Part shown: in pieces, positions 1-8,522 of the stretch
Numbering within the stretch: the stretch's first letter is position 1
Layout of the letters: every line of letters begins with the position of its first letter
Assembly: GCF_016107525.1 (NCBI RefSeq)
Contig: NZ_JABASR010000019.1
Location: 1 to 41,041 of the forward strand
Direction: 5' to 3'
DNA: 41,041 bases
Origin: Psychrobacter aquimaris
Lineage (GTDB): Bacteria; Pseudomonadota; Gammaproteobacteria; Pseudomonadales; Moraxellaceae
Notes under the pieces: generated by a model
The model's database searches: none
Seen by the model: only the letters and a program-made list of their open reading frames with translations
Told to the model about the DNA's origin: nothing
Position numbers and translations under genes: made by a program

Positions 1-77
1 CTTGGTAACCCGCCTCTTCAGTTTGATTTGCTTATTTCAAGTTGAGAGTGGGGTAATTATAATAATAGGGATGAATT

Positions 78-938
78 ATGGAAAGCTTCAGCATTGTCAT
101 GGTGGTTTTGGTTGCACTGGTTGTCTTTACGGTTTTCAAAGGCGTTCGAATCGTGCCACAAGGCTATAAGTGGGTGGTGCAGCGATTGGGCAAATATAGT
201 CAAACGCTAGAACCTGGTCTAAACCTTATTATTCCTTTCGTTGATGATGTCGCTTATAAAGTGACTACCAAAGACATCGTCCTTGATATTCCATCACAAG
301 AAGTGATTACGCGAGACAACGTTGTTATTATCGCCAATGCTGTGGCTTATATTAATATCGTGCGTCCTGATAAGGCGGTCTATGGTATCGAAGATTATGA
401 ATACGGTATTCGTAACTTGGTGCAGACGTCACTACGTTCAATCATTGGTGAAATGGACTTAGATAGTGCATTGTCTAGCCGTGATGAAATTAAAACTAAA
501 CTAAAGCATGCGATATCAGAAGATATTGCGGATTGGGGCATCACATTAAAGACAGTAGAGATTCAAGATATTAACCCTTCGCAAACCATGCAAGCGTCAA
601 TGGAAGAGCAAGCAGCAGCAGAGCGTCTACGTCGGGCGACAGTGACCCGCGCTGATGGGCAAAAGCAGGCTGCTATCTTAGAAGCTGATGGTCGCTTAGA
701 AGCCTCACGCCGTGATGCTGAAGCGCAGGTAGTACTGGCAAAAGGATCAGAGGAGTCTATTCGTCTGATTACCGCGGCCATGGGTAAAGAAGAGATGCCC
801 ATTGTCTACTTACTCGGTGAGCAATATATCAAATCGATTCGTCAGTTAGCCGAATCTGACAACGCAAAAATGGTGGTGCTACCTGCTGATATCCTAAGTA
901 CGATAAAGGGTATGGTAGGTGATAAGCTTAAAGTTTAA
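78..938 (+). CDS. SPFH/stomatin-family membrane protein (paraslipin / QmcA-like)
   Basis: A 286-residue protein with one N-terminal membrane segment (about residues 5-22) followed by an SPFH/band-7 domain. The typical stretch around VPQGYKWVVQRLGKY and the EPGLNLIIPFVD segment lie at about residues 27-56. A coiled-coil region rich in Ala, Glu and Arg (about 175-225) follows, as in stomatins and bacterial QmcA. Family knowledge: such proteins oligomerise in the inner membrane, form microdomain scaffolds and often work with membrane proteases or NfeD partners. In many bacteria an nfeD gene sits directly upstream. Only 77 bases precede this start here, so a partner cannot be confirmed. The length matches the short paraslipin group. 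The gene is followed by about 340 bases without a convincing gene. The family call is secure, the cellular role is not. Confidence 0.9.
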   Translation: MESFSIVMVVLVALVVFTVFKGVRIVPQGYKWVVQRLGKYSQTLEPGLNLIIPFVDDVAYKVTTKDIVLDIPSQEVITRDNVVIIANAVAYINIVRPDKAVYGIEDYEYGIRNLVQTSLRSIIGEMDLDSALSSRDEIKTKLKHAISEDIADWGITLKTVEIQDINPSQTMQASMEEQAAAERLRRATVTRADGQKQAAILEADGRLEASRRDAEAQVVLAKGSEESIRLITAAMGKEEMPIVYLLGEQYIKSIRQLAESDNAKMVVLPADILSTIKGMVGDKLKV

Positions 939-1280
939 TCAGTAATAAAAATTTTAATCGGTAAAATTTTGATGCACTGATTATCCTTTCTTGACGTCAT
1001 ATCAAAAATGGTCAGTTAGCTTATTAGGCGCTGGCTATTTTTTCGACTGCGAATTGTGCCGAACGCTACATTTAATGAATAACTCATATGCTTCGTTTAA
1101 TGAACAAAAATATCTTGATAATAAAAAAGCCATAGAAGATGCAAATAGACTATATATTGTGATGCCTTCTGAGTCGGCTAGATATATTTTCCGTCAATCA
1201 TCACCTTTATCAAACACCATAAAAAAGACCTCGAGTGAGGCCTTTTTTATGACTACTTTTTAACTTGAGGGATAACTCAA
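939..1280. other. Intergenic region between the SPFH gene and hemN
   Basis: I see no supported gene here. A 90-codon open frame from a TTG at 991 runs straight through the hairpin terminator at 1221-1249, has no ribosome binding site and resembles nothing I know, so I treat it as chance. Confidence 0.5.
1221..1249. terminator. Bidirectional terminator between the SPFH gene and hemN
   Basis: An A-run, a short GC-containing stem (GACCTC against GAGGCC, one mismatch or wobble), loop gagt, and a T-run give a Rho-independent terminator readable from both strands. It lies about 30 bases past the hemN stop and downstream of the SPFH gene, so it can serve both convergent genes. Confidence 0.8.
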
Positions 1281-2822
1281 TCAAATAACTTTTGAGAAAC
1301 GATTTTTATGTTTTTTCTCAAGATATTCATCAAACACCATGGCGACGTTACGACCTAATAAGCGACCTTTTGGCAGCACGCGAATACCAGCCGCGTCCAT
1401 ATCGATAAGTTTGTCTTCTTGCATGGCGCCAAGCTGTTGAATCTCACTGATAAAGTAAGTGATGGCATCGATACCAAATTTTTGATTGACGTCTTTAAAG
1501 TCGATATAGTCGTGACAGAGTAGATTCATAATCACATATTCACGCAAGCGATCTTTGATGGATGTTTTGATGACTTTTACCGCAGGCATGGCAGCCGAGT
1601 TACTTTGTGCAGCATCGATATTCGCTTGATAAACTGGTAAATCTGTATCATTTTGCAAAATATAGCGGGTATTGGCATTGGCAATTTGACTGATAGAGGA
1701 GACACCAAAGCCCAATAAATCACAATCGCCCATGATGGTATAACCTTGAAAGTTACGATGCAGTTTACCCTCACGCTGCGCCACGGCTAATTCATCATCA
1801 GGCTTGGCAAAGTGATCAATACCGATATATTGATAGCCAGCTTCGGTCAGCGTATTGATGGTATTGCCAAGCATCGTCAGCTTGGCAGCTGGGTCTGGTA
1901 AATCGGCTTCTTTAATCTGGCGCTGGGCTTTAAAACGTTCTGGCAAATGCGCGTAATTGAATACTGACAAGCGATCCGGCGACATCTCGATGATACGGCG
2001 TACCGTTTTATCCAAGGTTGCGGGTGTTTGATGCGGTAAACCATAAATCAGGTCGATATTGATAGAATGAAAACCGAGGTCACGCGCTTCATTTAACACA
2101 TTTTCAATGAGCTCTGCTGAATGTACACGGTTGACAGCGATTTGTACCGTTTCATCGAGGTCTTGTACGCCTAAACTGACACGGTTAAAGCCAAGGTTGC
2201 GCAATACTTTCAATGTCTCGCCACTCAGCTCACGTGGGTCAATTTCAATAGAGTAATCGCCTTTGTCTTCAGGTAAGAATTCAAACTGAGTTTGTAAAAA
2301 CTCCCACAGTTGAACCATTTCTTCATCACGCAAAAATGTTGGCGTGCCACCGCCCAAATGCAGCTGCTTAACGAGGGGCTTGCTGCTACCTTCTGGGACA
2401 GATAACAGGCGGCGTTTATGCTTAATCTCAGCGATTAAGTACTGCAAATAATCGCCTGAGTCGCTATTTTTTTTGGTGATAATTTTATTGCAAGCGCAGT
2501 AATAGCAGAGGTGACGACAAAAAGGAATATGAAAATATAACGACAGCGGTGCACGGGCTTCACGGTTCTGAAGAATTTTTGCCTCAAGGCCATTGGTGAT
2601 TGGTGAGAATTCTAAAGCGGTTGGATAAGAGGTATAACGTGGGCCTGAACGGTTGTATTTATTAATAATCGCTTCATCAAAAGCGGGTAGCTGCTTGCTC
2701 ATCATACTGCCGCGCGTACTAGCATAGGGACTTTCTGGTTGCATAACAGGGCGTGTCGTGGTCGGTTGCTCACCTGCACGATTGTAAGGCTGCTGAGTAT
2801 TTGATTCTGAATGTTCTGCCAT
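1281..2822 (-). CDS. hemN: Oxygen-independent coproporphyrinogen III oxidase (radical SAM)
   Basis: Converts coproporphyrinogen III to protoporphyrinogen IX without oxygen, a step of haem synthesis in the cytoplasm. The radical-SAM cluster motif CxxxCxxC is seen at Cys102, Cys106 and Cys109, with the extra Cys111 typical of HemN. The family stretch KYNRSGPRYTSYPTALEF lies at residues 55-72, and the GGGTP motif follows the cluster. The protein has 513 residues because about 40 low-complexity residues precede the usual HemN start; an alternative ATG pair lies at residues 40-41. The upstream start is preferred because GAGGAG sits at 2829-2834, 6 bases from the ATG at 2822, while the internal ATGs have no such site. 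I looked for an FNR/Anr box upstream and found no convincing one. The gene stands alone on the minus strand. Confidence 0.97.
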   Translation of the reverse strand: MAEHSESNTQQPYNRAGEQPTTTRPVMQPESPYASTRGSMMSKQLPAFDEAIINKYNRSGPRYTSYPTALEFSPITNGLEAKILQNREARAPLSLYFHIPFCRHLCYYCACNKIITKKNSDSGDYLQYLIAEIKHKRRLLSVPEGSSKPLVKQLHLGGGTPTFLRDEEMVQLWEFLQTQFEFLPEDKGDYSIEIDPRELSGETLKVLRNLGFNRVSLGVQDLDETVQIAVNRVHSAELIENVLNEARDLGFHSINIDLIYGLPHQTPATLDKTVRRIIEMSPDRLSVFNYAHLPERFKAQRQIKEADLPDPAAKLTMLGNTINTLTEAGYQYIGIDHFAKPDDELAVAQREGKLHRNFQGYTIMGDCDLLGFGVSSISQIANANTRYILQNDTDLPVYQANIDAAQSNSAAMPAVKVIKTSIKDRLREYVIMNLLCHDYIDFKDVNQKFGIDAITYFISEIQQLGAMQEDKLIDMDAAGIRVLPKGRLLGRNVAMVFDEYLEKKHKNRFSKVI

Positions 2823-3142
2823 GCGGTACTCCTCGTTTTGACCTTAAGTATTACTATTTTTACATCTCTAATGGCCAAATGTCTGAAAGCCAGTATGTGT
2901 TTGATAGGTTGTTAGTCACCTTAATGAGCCTGTTATCAATAATAATTTTCACAGTACTATTCACGGCTAAATTTACAGCCATCAATAAGTATTAGTATAA
3001 CAAATCCTTGTTTGTAGTGGGGTGGTCGGCGAGTTTTCTTAATGATGAATCAACTATATTCAAACAGCTTGCTCCATAAAGCAAAAAAGACTCCAGCATG
3101 TACCTGAAGTCTTTTTTAACGTTATGATAAGTTATATCAAGC
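2823..3142. other. Intergenic region upstream of hemN
   Basis: Holds the hemN ribosome binding site (2829-2834), presumably its promoter, and the terminator at 3083-3118. I see no gene here. An 80-codon plus-strand frame overlapping the hemN start has no family resemblance. Confidence 0.5.
3083..3118. terminator. Rho-independent terminator after the acylase remnant
   Basis: AAAAAAGACT at 3083-3092 pairs with AGTCTTTTTT at 3109-3118, with an inner CAG/CTG pairing. It lies 25 bases beyond the stop of the minus-strand acylase remnant, which suggests the remnant was once a real transcription unit ending here. Confidence 0.8.
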
Positions 3143-4195
3143 TTATTCTTTTAGCTGCATCTTATCACCAATGGCTTGGTCACTAACATCACTGGCACTG
3201 AGGGGTAGGCGAATCCATTTTTTATCAGAATAACGACGACTTTGGTTACGATGGAATGGTCGAGTAGTATCAGAAGCTTGCGAGTAACCTAAGAAGGCTT
3301 CTGCTACAGGGCCGCTGCTATCAAAGGTAATGGTTTGCATATATGTCGGACCAAAATTAATGACGTAGTTTGCGCCATCATTAGCTCTTGTGCCGCGCGT
3401 TTCTGCAACATTGAATACACCTTCACGCCCAAATCCACCATGCATAGCAATACGCTCGTCGTTTTTACCAGTATCAACGATATACTGCAAATCAGATAAA
3501 GACGCACCAAGAGCGATATTTTTATCTCGGAAGAACTTAATAGAGTCGCCTAAAGCAGTACGTGTGTCATCATTAGTAATTAAACCACGAGGCGTATTGA
3601 CTGGATCTTTCACATCGAACTTAACACTGAATATCGTATCAGTAGTTTCATTAAAATCAACATTGCGCCAAAGCTCTCTAAAAACGTGCGCGCCTTTACT
3701 ATCTAAATTATTACGACGATCCCAATTACTCAAGATATTACAAGCATTAGTTGCATCAATAGTAGCGCCACCAGTCAAGGGTAAATTAGCATTCGCTCGA
3801 CAATCTGCTAATACGTCGTCAAGTACCAACTCAGCAACATAGCTGCGATTGCCATAGACGACCTCTTGCATGTTGTCTAAATTGAAGCTAGTACCGCCCA
3901 AGCTATCTTTATTACTGAGCCGATCTTGTATTTGAACCAATCCCATGCGTGAGCGCATAAGCAATGGTAATCCATCTACTGGAGTAGCACCTCAGAAAGG
4001 GGTTAAACGACGACGTAGAATTGGTGAAAACCCAGTCAGCGGTTGCTCTAAGTTGCTTACCCAATAGCTATCATTTGAGTTGGCAACATAGTCATCGCGA
4101 ATCAAGAAAGGTAAGTTTGAGCGCCCAAAGATTCCTGCTTGCGGTGAGTCCATATCAACTCCCCATTCACAGGCAGCGGTATTACCATTTGATAA
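3143..4195 (-). pseudogene. Remnant of a penicillin acylase / acyl-homoserine-lactone acylase family gene
   Basis: Read on the minus strand, one frame from 4195 to 3143 gives about 350 codons. They resemble the last part of the beta chain of Ntn-hydrolase penicillin acylases: RDDYVANSNDSYWVSN, then PLTGFSPILRRR, GATPVDGLPLL, and further on CNILSNWD and the FRELW stretch. The frame is interrupted by an in-frame TGA at 3992-3994, within a conserved segment (TPF-stop-GATPVDG), and a TAG at 4196-4198 closes it upstream. The signal peptide, alpha chain, spacer, catalytic N-terminal Ser of the beta chain and most of the beta chain are absent; comM starts about 90 bases further on. Family members usually have 750-850 residues. 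A shorter frame starting at a TTG at 3964 would only be the last 273 residues. I judge it non-functional: truncated at the front and interrupted. Confidence 0.85.
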
Positions 4196-4290
4196 CTATG
4201 CTAGTAAATAAAATAGACAATAAAACACGACATTTGCGCACTGATACATAATACTTTATGATCAAATATTCTCCATATTAGGAAATGCTG

Positions 4291-5868
4291 ATGTCGTTTG
4301 CTCAAGTCTATACCCGTTCAGTCGTTGGACTGCATGCACCCAAAGTCATTATTGAGGTGCATCTGTCACAAGGGTTGCCAGCATTGACCATCGTTGGTCT
4401 GCCAGAGGCAGCGGTACGTGAAAGTAAAGACCGTGTACGATCTGCGATTCTGAACTCTGGTTTTCAATTTCCTAATAGGCGTCTGACGATCAACTTGGCC
4501 CCCGCTGATTTGCCTAAAGATGGTGCGCGTCTAGACTTGCCGATTGCTATAGGGATATTAGCGGCAAGCGGGCAGTTGGATCCAGAAGTATTGACAGGCT
4601 TTGAATTTATCGGTGAGTTAGCACTCAATGGGAATTTACGGCAAGTGACAGGCAGCTTAGCCGTCGCAAGAGCGATCAAAGCTGAGGCGTTGGCGGCCAA
4701 AGTATTGCAGCTGGACAAGATCACTGGGCAAGAGCTGAGCGAATCGCAGCAAGAACCACAAACACCGCAGCTTATCGTACCGATTGATAATGGTGCTGAG
4801 GCCAGCCGCGTCGATGGTGTGACGATACTGGGCGCGCCAAGCTTAAAAGTAGTTTGTGACCATTTGCAGTCGCTAGCTGACCCAAGTGTATTCTATGACT
4901 CTTTGAAAGTTGTGACACCGAGTTCAACACCGCAGCATGTCGGCTATCAAGTGGACTTAGCCGACGTCAAAGGACAGCACCATGCTCGGCGCGCGCTAGA
5001 AATTGCAGCAGCAGGCGGTCATTCATTACTATTTACAGGGCCACCCGGTTCAGGCAAGACATTAATGGCATCACGGCTGCCGACCATATTGCCTGATTTA
5101 AGTGCTGAGGATGCGCTAGAGGTTGCCAGTACTTATTCGGTAGCAGATAGCGATTATGATTATGGGACAAGGCCATTTAGACAAGTGCATCACACCATAT
5201 CAGCAGTGGCTCTGGTCGGTGGTGGCTCACGTCCCAAACCAGGTGAAATTACCCTTGCCAATAAAGGCGTATTATTCCTTGACGAATTGCCAGAGTTTGA
5301 TCGTACGGTTTTAGAGGTGTTGCGCCAACCATTAGAAGCCAAGCAAATTACTATTAGCCGTGCCAACTCGCAGATGACTTTTCCGGCAAATTTTCAATTG
5401 GTCGCTGCCATGAATCCATGCCCATGTGGCTACGATGGTGATGCATCGGGCCGTTGTCGCTGCCGACCTGAGCAGATCAAACGTTATCAAGACAAACTAT
5501 CAGGTCCACTGCTTGATCGCATTGACCTACATATTACCGTACCTGCACTACCGATTGCCGATTTACAAAATGCTCAAGCTGGCGAAACATCCAAGCAAGT
5601 ACGCGCGCGAGTAGCTGTGGCTTATAAACATCAATTAGATCGACAAAAAAAGGTCAATAATGAGCTGAGCCCTAGCGAGATTGATAAATATATTCAGCTA
5701 GGAGACAGTGAAAAGCAGCTATTACAGCTCGCTCAGCAGCGCTTAAATCTATCGGCACGCGGTTATCATCGAGTATTACGAGTGGCGCGTACCATTGCAG
5801 ACCTAGCAGGCAGTGTAGATATCACGAGCGCTCACTTATCTGAGGCGCTAAGCTATCGCAGTAAATAG
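4291..5868 (+). CDS. comM: ComM / YifB family AAA+ ATPase (Mg-chelatase-like)
   Basis: The protein has an N-terminal Lon-like S5-fold domain (about 1-200; GLPALTIVGLP, VRESKDRVRSAI and INLAPADLPKDGARLDLPIA are hallmarks). An Mg-chelatase AAA+ domain follows, with Walker A GPPGSGKT at about 250-257 and Walker B LFLDE at about 328-332. Four cysteines (about 377, 379, 389, 391) form the C-x-C ... C-x-C cluster known in the family. A C-terminal helical lid domain ends it. ComM is known as a hexameric helicase that promotes branch migration during natural transformation, which fits the competence known in Moraxellaceae. The start at 4291 is chosen over the ATG at 4285 because AGGA at 4280-4283 is 7 bases from 4291 but only one from 4285, and because the family begins MS-x-x-x-V-x-TR. 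The length of 525 residues is normal. Confidence 0.95.
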   Translation: MSFAQVYTRSVVGLHAPKVIIEVHLSQGLPALTIVGLPEAAVRESKDRVRSAILNSGFQFPNRRLTINLAPADLPKDGARLDLPIAIGILAASGQLDPEVLTGFEFIGELALNGNLRQVTGSLAVARAIKAEALAAKVLQLDKITGQELSESQQEPQTPQLIVPIDNGAEASRVDGVTILGAPSLKVVCDHLQSLADPSVFYDSLKVVTPSSTPQHVGYQVDLADVKGQHHARRALEIAAAGGHSLLFTGPPGSGKTLMASRLPTILPDLSAEDALEVASTYSVADSDYDYGTRPFRQVHHTISAVALVGGGSRPKPGEITLANKGVLFLDELPEFDRTVLEVLRQPLEAKQITISRANSQMTFPANFQLVAAMNPCPCGYDGDASGRCRCRPEQIKRYQDKLSGPLLDRIDLHITVPALPIADLQNAQAGETSKQVRARVAVAYKHQLDRQKKVNNELSPSEIDKYIQLGDSEKQLLQLAQQRLNLSARGYHRVLRVARTIADLAGSVDITSAHLSEALSYRSK

Positions 5869-5932
5869 CCATCCTTATCTAAGCCATCTATTACCACTTT
5901 TTTATCGCTATAATTTAGAGAATAAGGATGAG

Positions 5933-6625
5933 CTAAGCATTGTCTTTCATAATCCAAGCGATCAAATCCGCAAAGCTATCAAATGCCTCAGTCGGATTTA
6001 GCTCACGAATGTCCTGCCCATAGTTATAGCCATAAGACAGACCAAGCGTGTCCATATTGGCGTTTTGCCCCGCCAATATGTCATTTCTAGAATCACCAAT
6101 CATGATGGCTTGCGCGACGCTGACGTTAAGAGATGCGCAAACGTGCAGTAGAGGCGCTGGGTCTGGTTTTTTGACGGGTAAACTATCACCGCCCATCACT
6201 TCACTAAATAAGTCCTGCCAGCCAAATGACTGTAATATTTTGGGCACAAAGCGAATAGGTTTATTGGTCACTAAGGCAAGCGTATAGCCTGCTGCATGCA
6301 GTTTTTTCAGCCCTTCATCGACGTCAGGGTAGGCAACGGTTTTGCTACCGCTAAGGTTCTTATAAGCATCAAAAAATACTTGTTCTGCGTGATCAGCCTC
6401 TTCTTTTGTCAATGCACCTGCTGCTACTTCTACATGACCAACCAAGGCTCGCTCCACAAGCAGTCGTGAACCATTGCCTATCCAGTTGCGTATGGTTTCG
6501 ATAGGATAAGTCTCTTTACCAAGCGTAGTTAACATGGCATTAGTCGCATCTGCTAAGTCGGGCACACTATCAATAAGTGTTCCATCAAAATCAAAAATCA
6601 AAAGTTTCTTAATATCTACTGTCAT
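5933..6625 (-). CDS. gph: Phosphoglycolate phosphatase (HAD superfamily)
   Basis: Removes phosphate from 2-phosphoglycolate, a product of repair of oxidised DNA ends and of other side reactions. All four HAD motifs are visible: DFDGT with the nucleophile Asp12 and acid/base Asp14, Thr120 in VTNKP, a lysine in KKPDP (152-153), and GDSRND with Asp178 and Asp182. The helical cap between motifs I and II has the size of the Gph/PGMB group. The length of 230 residues fits Gph; other small HAD phosphatases of the same subfamily cannot be fully excluded. The gene is convergent with comM. No strong ribosome binding site precedes its ATG at 6625. Confidence 0.85.
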   Translation of the reverse strand: MTVDIKKLLIFDFDGTLIDSVPDLADATNAMLTTLGKETYPIETIRNWIGNGSRLLVERALVGHVEVAAGALTKEEADHAEQVFFDAYKNLSGSKTVAYPDVDEGLKKLHAAGYTLALVTNKPIRFVPKILQSFGWQDLFSEVMGGDSLPVKKPDPAPLLHVCASLNVSVAQAIMIGDSRNDILAGQNANMDTLGLSYGYNYGQDIRELNPTEAFDSFADLIAWIMKDNA

Positions 6626-6790
6626 TATTATTTGCCCACGCTATCAATTTTGTACTTTTTTGGAGTATTAGCTCCAAGCCCTCATTACCTTAGCACAGCA
6701 AATCATGAAGTCTAATTATTTAACGCTCTGGCATTATAAATATTTTTGCTTTTTCAGGCTGAGGGTGATTTTTATGGCTGTATCTTATAC

Positions 6791-7291
6791 TTATTCAAAC
6801 TCCTTATAGCATTCACGGTGTTCGGCTTTCATGCTCAGGTAATCTTTATTTTCTCGGCAGAGATCCCATTTCTGTTTAAAAATCCGCGCAGACTCTGCTT
6901 TGACCGGGTCTTCCTCTTGGCGCGGTAACTCTTCACGACCATGTGCGCCGCTTTGGCCTTTTTTATCATCAGGTACAGCACCTTTATATTTTTTACCGCC
7001 TTTATGATTGGCGTAACGACGGGCGCGGGTATAACCCATTTGAATAAATTTACGTGCCATATCCGCACCGACAAAGTCACCGTCAGTTAGGTAATCTAAA
7101 AACATCTGATAAATGGTCTCGCTACTTTCAGTCGCAATATCAGGAGTGGCAAAGCGCCAGTGCGGCAGGATTTCAGACTTATAAGGCTCTACCAATAATA
7201 CGCCTTGCTCGCCGCGACCGACCCGATATAGCTCAGGATGCTCACGTAGATCAAGATTTTTATAATCCAAATCGTAATCGAACGCTCTCAT
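6791..7291 (-). CDS. DUF4385 family protein, function unknown
   Basis: A 166-residue soluble protein that I recognise as DUF4385. The N-terminal stretch FDYDLDYKNLDLREHPELYRVGRGEQGVLLV is shown here only as key parts: YKNLDLREHPELY, then GRGEQGVLLVEPYKSEI. The central stretch VGADMARKFIQMGYTRARR and the basic segment ANHKGGKKY follow. The C-terminal third is rich in charged residues and probably helical. There is no signal peptide and no membrane segment. I know of no established function for the family. The conserved Arg/Lys/Gly-rich centre would suit binding a nucleic acid or a phosphate-bearing ligand, but that is a guess. A GGGA stretch lies just upstream of the ATG at 7291. The gene stands alone and diverges from the small exported-protein gene at 7464. 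Confidence 0.8.
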   Translation of the reverse strand: MRAFDYDLDYKNLDLREHPELYRVGRGEQGVLLVEPYKSEILPHWRFATPDIATESSETIYQMFLDYLTDGDFVGADMARKFIQMGYTRARRYANHKGGKKYKGAVPDDKKGQSGAHGREELPRQEEDPVKAESARIFKQKWDLCRENKDYLSMKAEHRECYKEFE

Positions 7292-7463
7292 CGCTTTTCC
7301 CTATTGGTATTCGTCATCTGTCATATTTATTATGACCATTGCTATCGAGTATACTGAGCGCCGCTGTCTAAAAAACAGCACAAAAATGTTATGCAACCGT
7401 GACAGTAAGCGTTTAGCATGAGAAGCGTAGTGAATAGAATCAATTATTGAGCAGGTTAAGATT

Positions 7464-7832
7464 ATGACAGTTAATAAAAACATCCTGAATAGAATTAGCC
7501 TAGCTGGCGTGACTTTTATGATGTCGTTAAAAAGTATATTTATGATATCGGTGCTGCTGCTCATAAGCGTATTAAGCACCAATGCTGCCCATAGCGCATT
7601 GTTCGAGCGTTTGATTCCGCAAGGAGAAACTTATACGGTACGCGAGGTAGATCGTGATTTGGCATTTGTGATTGACGGTTTTATTTATGATGCGCGCACG
7701 TCTTGTTTCTTAGCAGTGGGCGATCGAGTGATATTTTTTGAAGGGCGTCATGGTATCGATTACCGCGCGACGGTTTATGATTTAGACTCGCGTGAACGTT
7801 GCGAGGTGTTATTAAGAAGACGTTTGTCATAA
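7464..7832 (+). CDS. Small exported protein of unknown function
   Basis: A 122-residue protein with an N-terminal hydrophobic signal segment (about residues 18-43, ending ...STNAAHSA, a plausible signal peptidase I site). A short mature domain of about 80 residues contains two cysteines (in TSCFL and ERCEV) that could form a disulphide in the periplasm. Starts at Met1 (7464) or at the Met-Met pair 19-20 are both possible; the latter gives a more ordinary signal peptide, but neither has a clear ribosome binding site. The mature part looks like a small beta-rich domain (VREVDRDLAFVIDGFIYDA...GDRVIFFEG). I do not recognise a family. It is followed directly by a terminator and then by the oppositely oriented tRNA-Phe. 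Confidence 0.65.
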   Translation: MTVNKNILNRISLAGVTFMMSLKSIFMISVLLLISVLSTNAAHSALFERLIPQGETYTVREVDRDLAFVIDGFIYDARTSCFLAVGDRVIFFEGRHGIDYRATVYDLDSRERCEVLLRRRLS

Positions 7833-7850
7833 GCTTTTATTTTAGACATA

Positions 7851-7885
7851 AAAAAAGCCCCAAACATTGCTGTTCGGGGCTTTTT
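7851..7885. terminator. Bidirectional terminator between the small exported-protein gene and tRNA-Phe
   Basis: AAAAAAGCCCC pairs with GGGGCTTTTT around a 14-base loop, a strong stem with A-run and T-run on both sides. It lies 19 bases after the stop at 7832 and also just downstream of the minus-strand tRNA, so it can end both transcripts. Confidence 0.9.
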
Positions 7886-7901
7886 AGAATTCTTAAACGA
7901 A

Positions 7902-7977
7902 TGGTGGCTCGAGGCAGGTTCGAACTGCCGACACACGGATTTTCAATCCGTTGCTCTACCGACTGAGCTATCGAGCC
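7902..7977 (-). tRNA. tRNA-Phe (anticodon GAA), CCA encoded
   Basis: Read on the minus strand, a 76-base cloverleaf starts GGCTCGA and ends TCGAGCC-A-CCA, giving a perfect 7-bp acceptor stem. The D arm GCTCAGTCGGTAGAGC, the anticodon loop TTGAAAA with anticodon GAA on a 5-bp stem (CGGAT/ATCCG), and the T loop GTTCGAACTGC in a GGCAG/CTGCC stem are all present. The 3' CCA is encoded. The gene is preceded by its own promoter at 7995-8023. Confidence 0.98.
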
Positions 7978-7994
7978 GTCTTCGTTGAGGCGCT

Positions 7995-8023
7995 ATTAAA
8001 CTAAATATTGGCTCAGCTGTCAA
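7995..8023 (-). promoter_or_regulatory. Sigma-70 promoter for tRNA-Phe
   Basis: On the minus strand the -35 box TTGACA (8018-8023) and the -10 box TTTAAT (7995-8000) are 17 bases apart. They are followed by the GC-rich discriminator AGCGCC typical of stable-RNA promoters under stringent control. The predicted transcription start is about 10 bases upstream of the mature 5' end of the tRNA. Confidence 0.8.
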
Positions 8024-8099
8024 GCAATTTTTGCATTATATCGAATAAAACACGATAAATAATCAAATGTTGGCAAAATTAACTATTTTACCCCTACAT

Positions 8100-8522
8100 T
8101 TAGTCTTTCACGCGCAGGAGTTCATACTCGCTCATAATACGGTGAATATCCGCATCAGCGGGGACGAATTCACGCACACCTTTTTTGACTTCGGCATCAT
8201 AGACCAGTTTAATGAATTTGGCATCGATGGCACGTTTGCGATTTTCTGGATGTACGGTAAGATACTGCAAGCGCTTGGCATCGGTCTGCCCATCATCAAA
8301 ACAAGCAACGGCGGCGATAGGCTTGTCATTGAACATGCCGACATATAGATATTGACCGCGCTTAAAACCCTGCTCAACGATGTTTAATACCTCGAGACCG
8401 TCAGGCTGCGCATCATCGCTATCGTACAACGCCTGCAAGCGCTCTGCTAGCTCATTTTCGCGAGCAGGTTTTTTGATGAGTGGTGCATCCAAACTATTGA
8501 TGGCGATCGCTTCTAAAGGCAT
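8100..8522 (-). CDS. GNAT-fold protein, probably PanZ/PanM-like acetyl-CoA sensor
   Basis: A 140-residue protein with the order of elements of a small GNAT domain: strand pair YLYVGMFNDKPIAAVACF (about 58-75), then LQYLTVHPENRKRAIDAKFI (about 84-103), which sits where the acetyl-CoA-binding loop and helix occur. The classical Q/R-x-x-G-x-G/A loop is only partly kept (NRKRAI), so catalysis is doubtful. That fits PanZ/PanM, a GNAT relative that binds acetyl-CoA and triggers maturation of aspartate decarboxylase PanD in pantothenate synthesis. The assignment comes from overall resemblance to the PanZ-like proteins of Moraxellaceae and is moderate. A plain N-acetyltransferase is the alternative. 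AGGA lies 6 bases before the ATG at 8522. The gene is monocistronic. Confidence 0.55.
   Translation of the reverse strand: MPLEAIAINSLDAPLIKKPARENELAERLQALYDSDDAQPDGLEVLNIVEQGFKRGQYLYVGMFNDKPIAAVACFDDGQTDAKRLQYLTVHPENRKRAIDAKFIKLVYDAEVKKGVREFVPADADIHRIMSEYELLRVKD

Noticed and set aside
991..1263. A 90-codon plus-strand open frame after the SPFH gene
   Set aside because: TTG start, no ribosome binding site, no recognisable domain, and it runs through the terminator at 1221-1249.
2870..2960. Possible FNR/Anr box upstream of hemN
   Set aside because: TTGAT occurs at 2901-2905 but the second half-site is not ATCAA at the required spacing.
4021..4251. Plus-strand frame upstream of comM
   Set aside because: It is the shadow of the acylase remnant on the other strand, which has clear homology.
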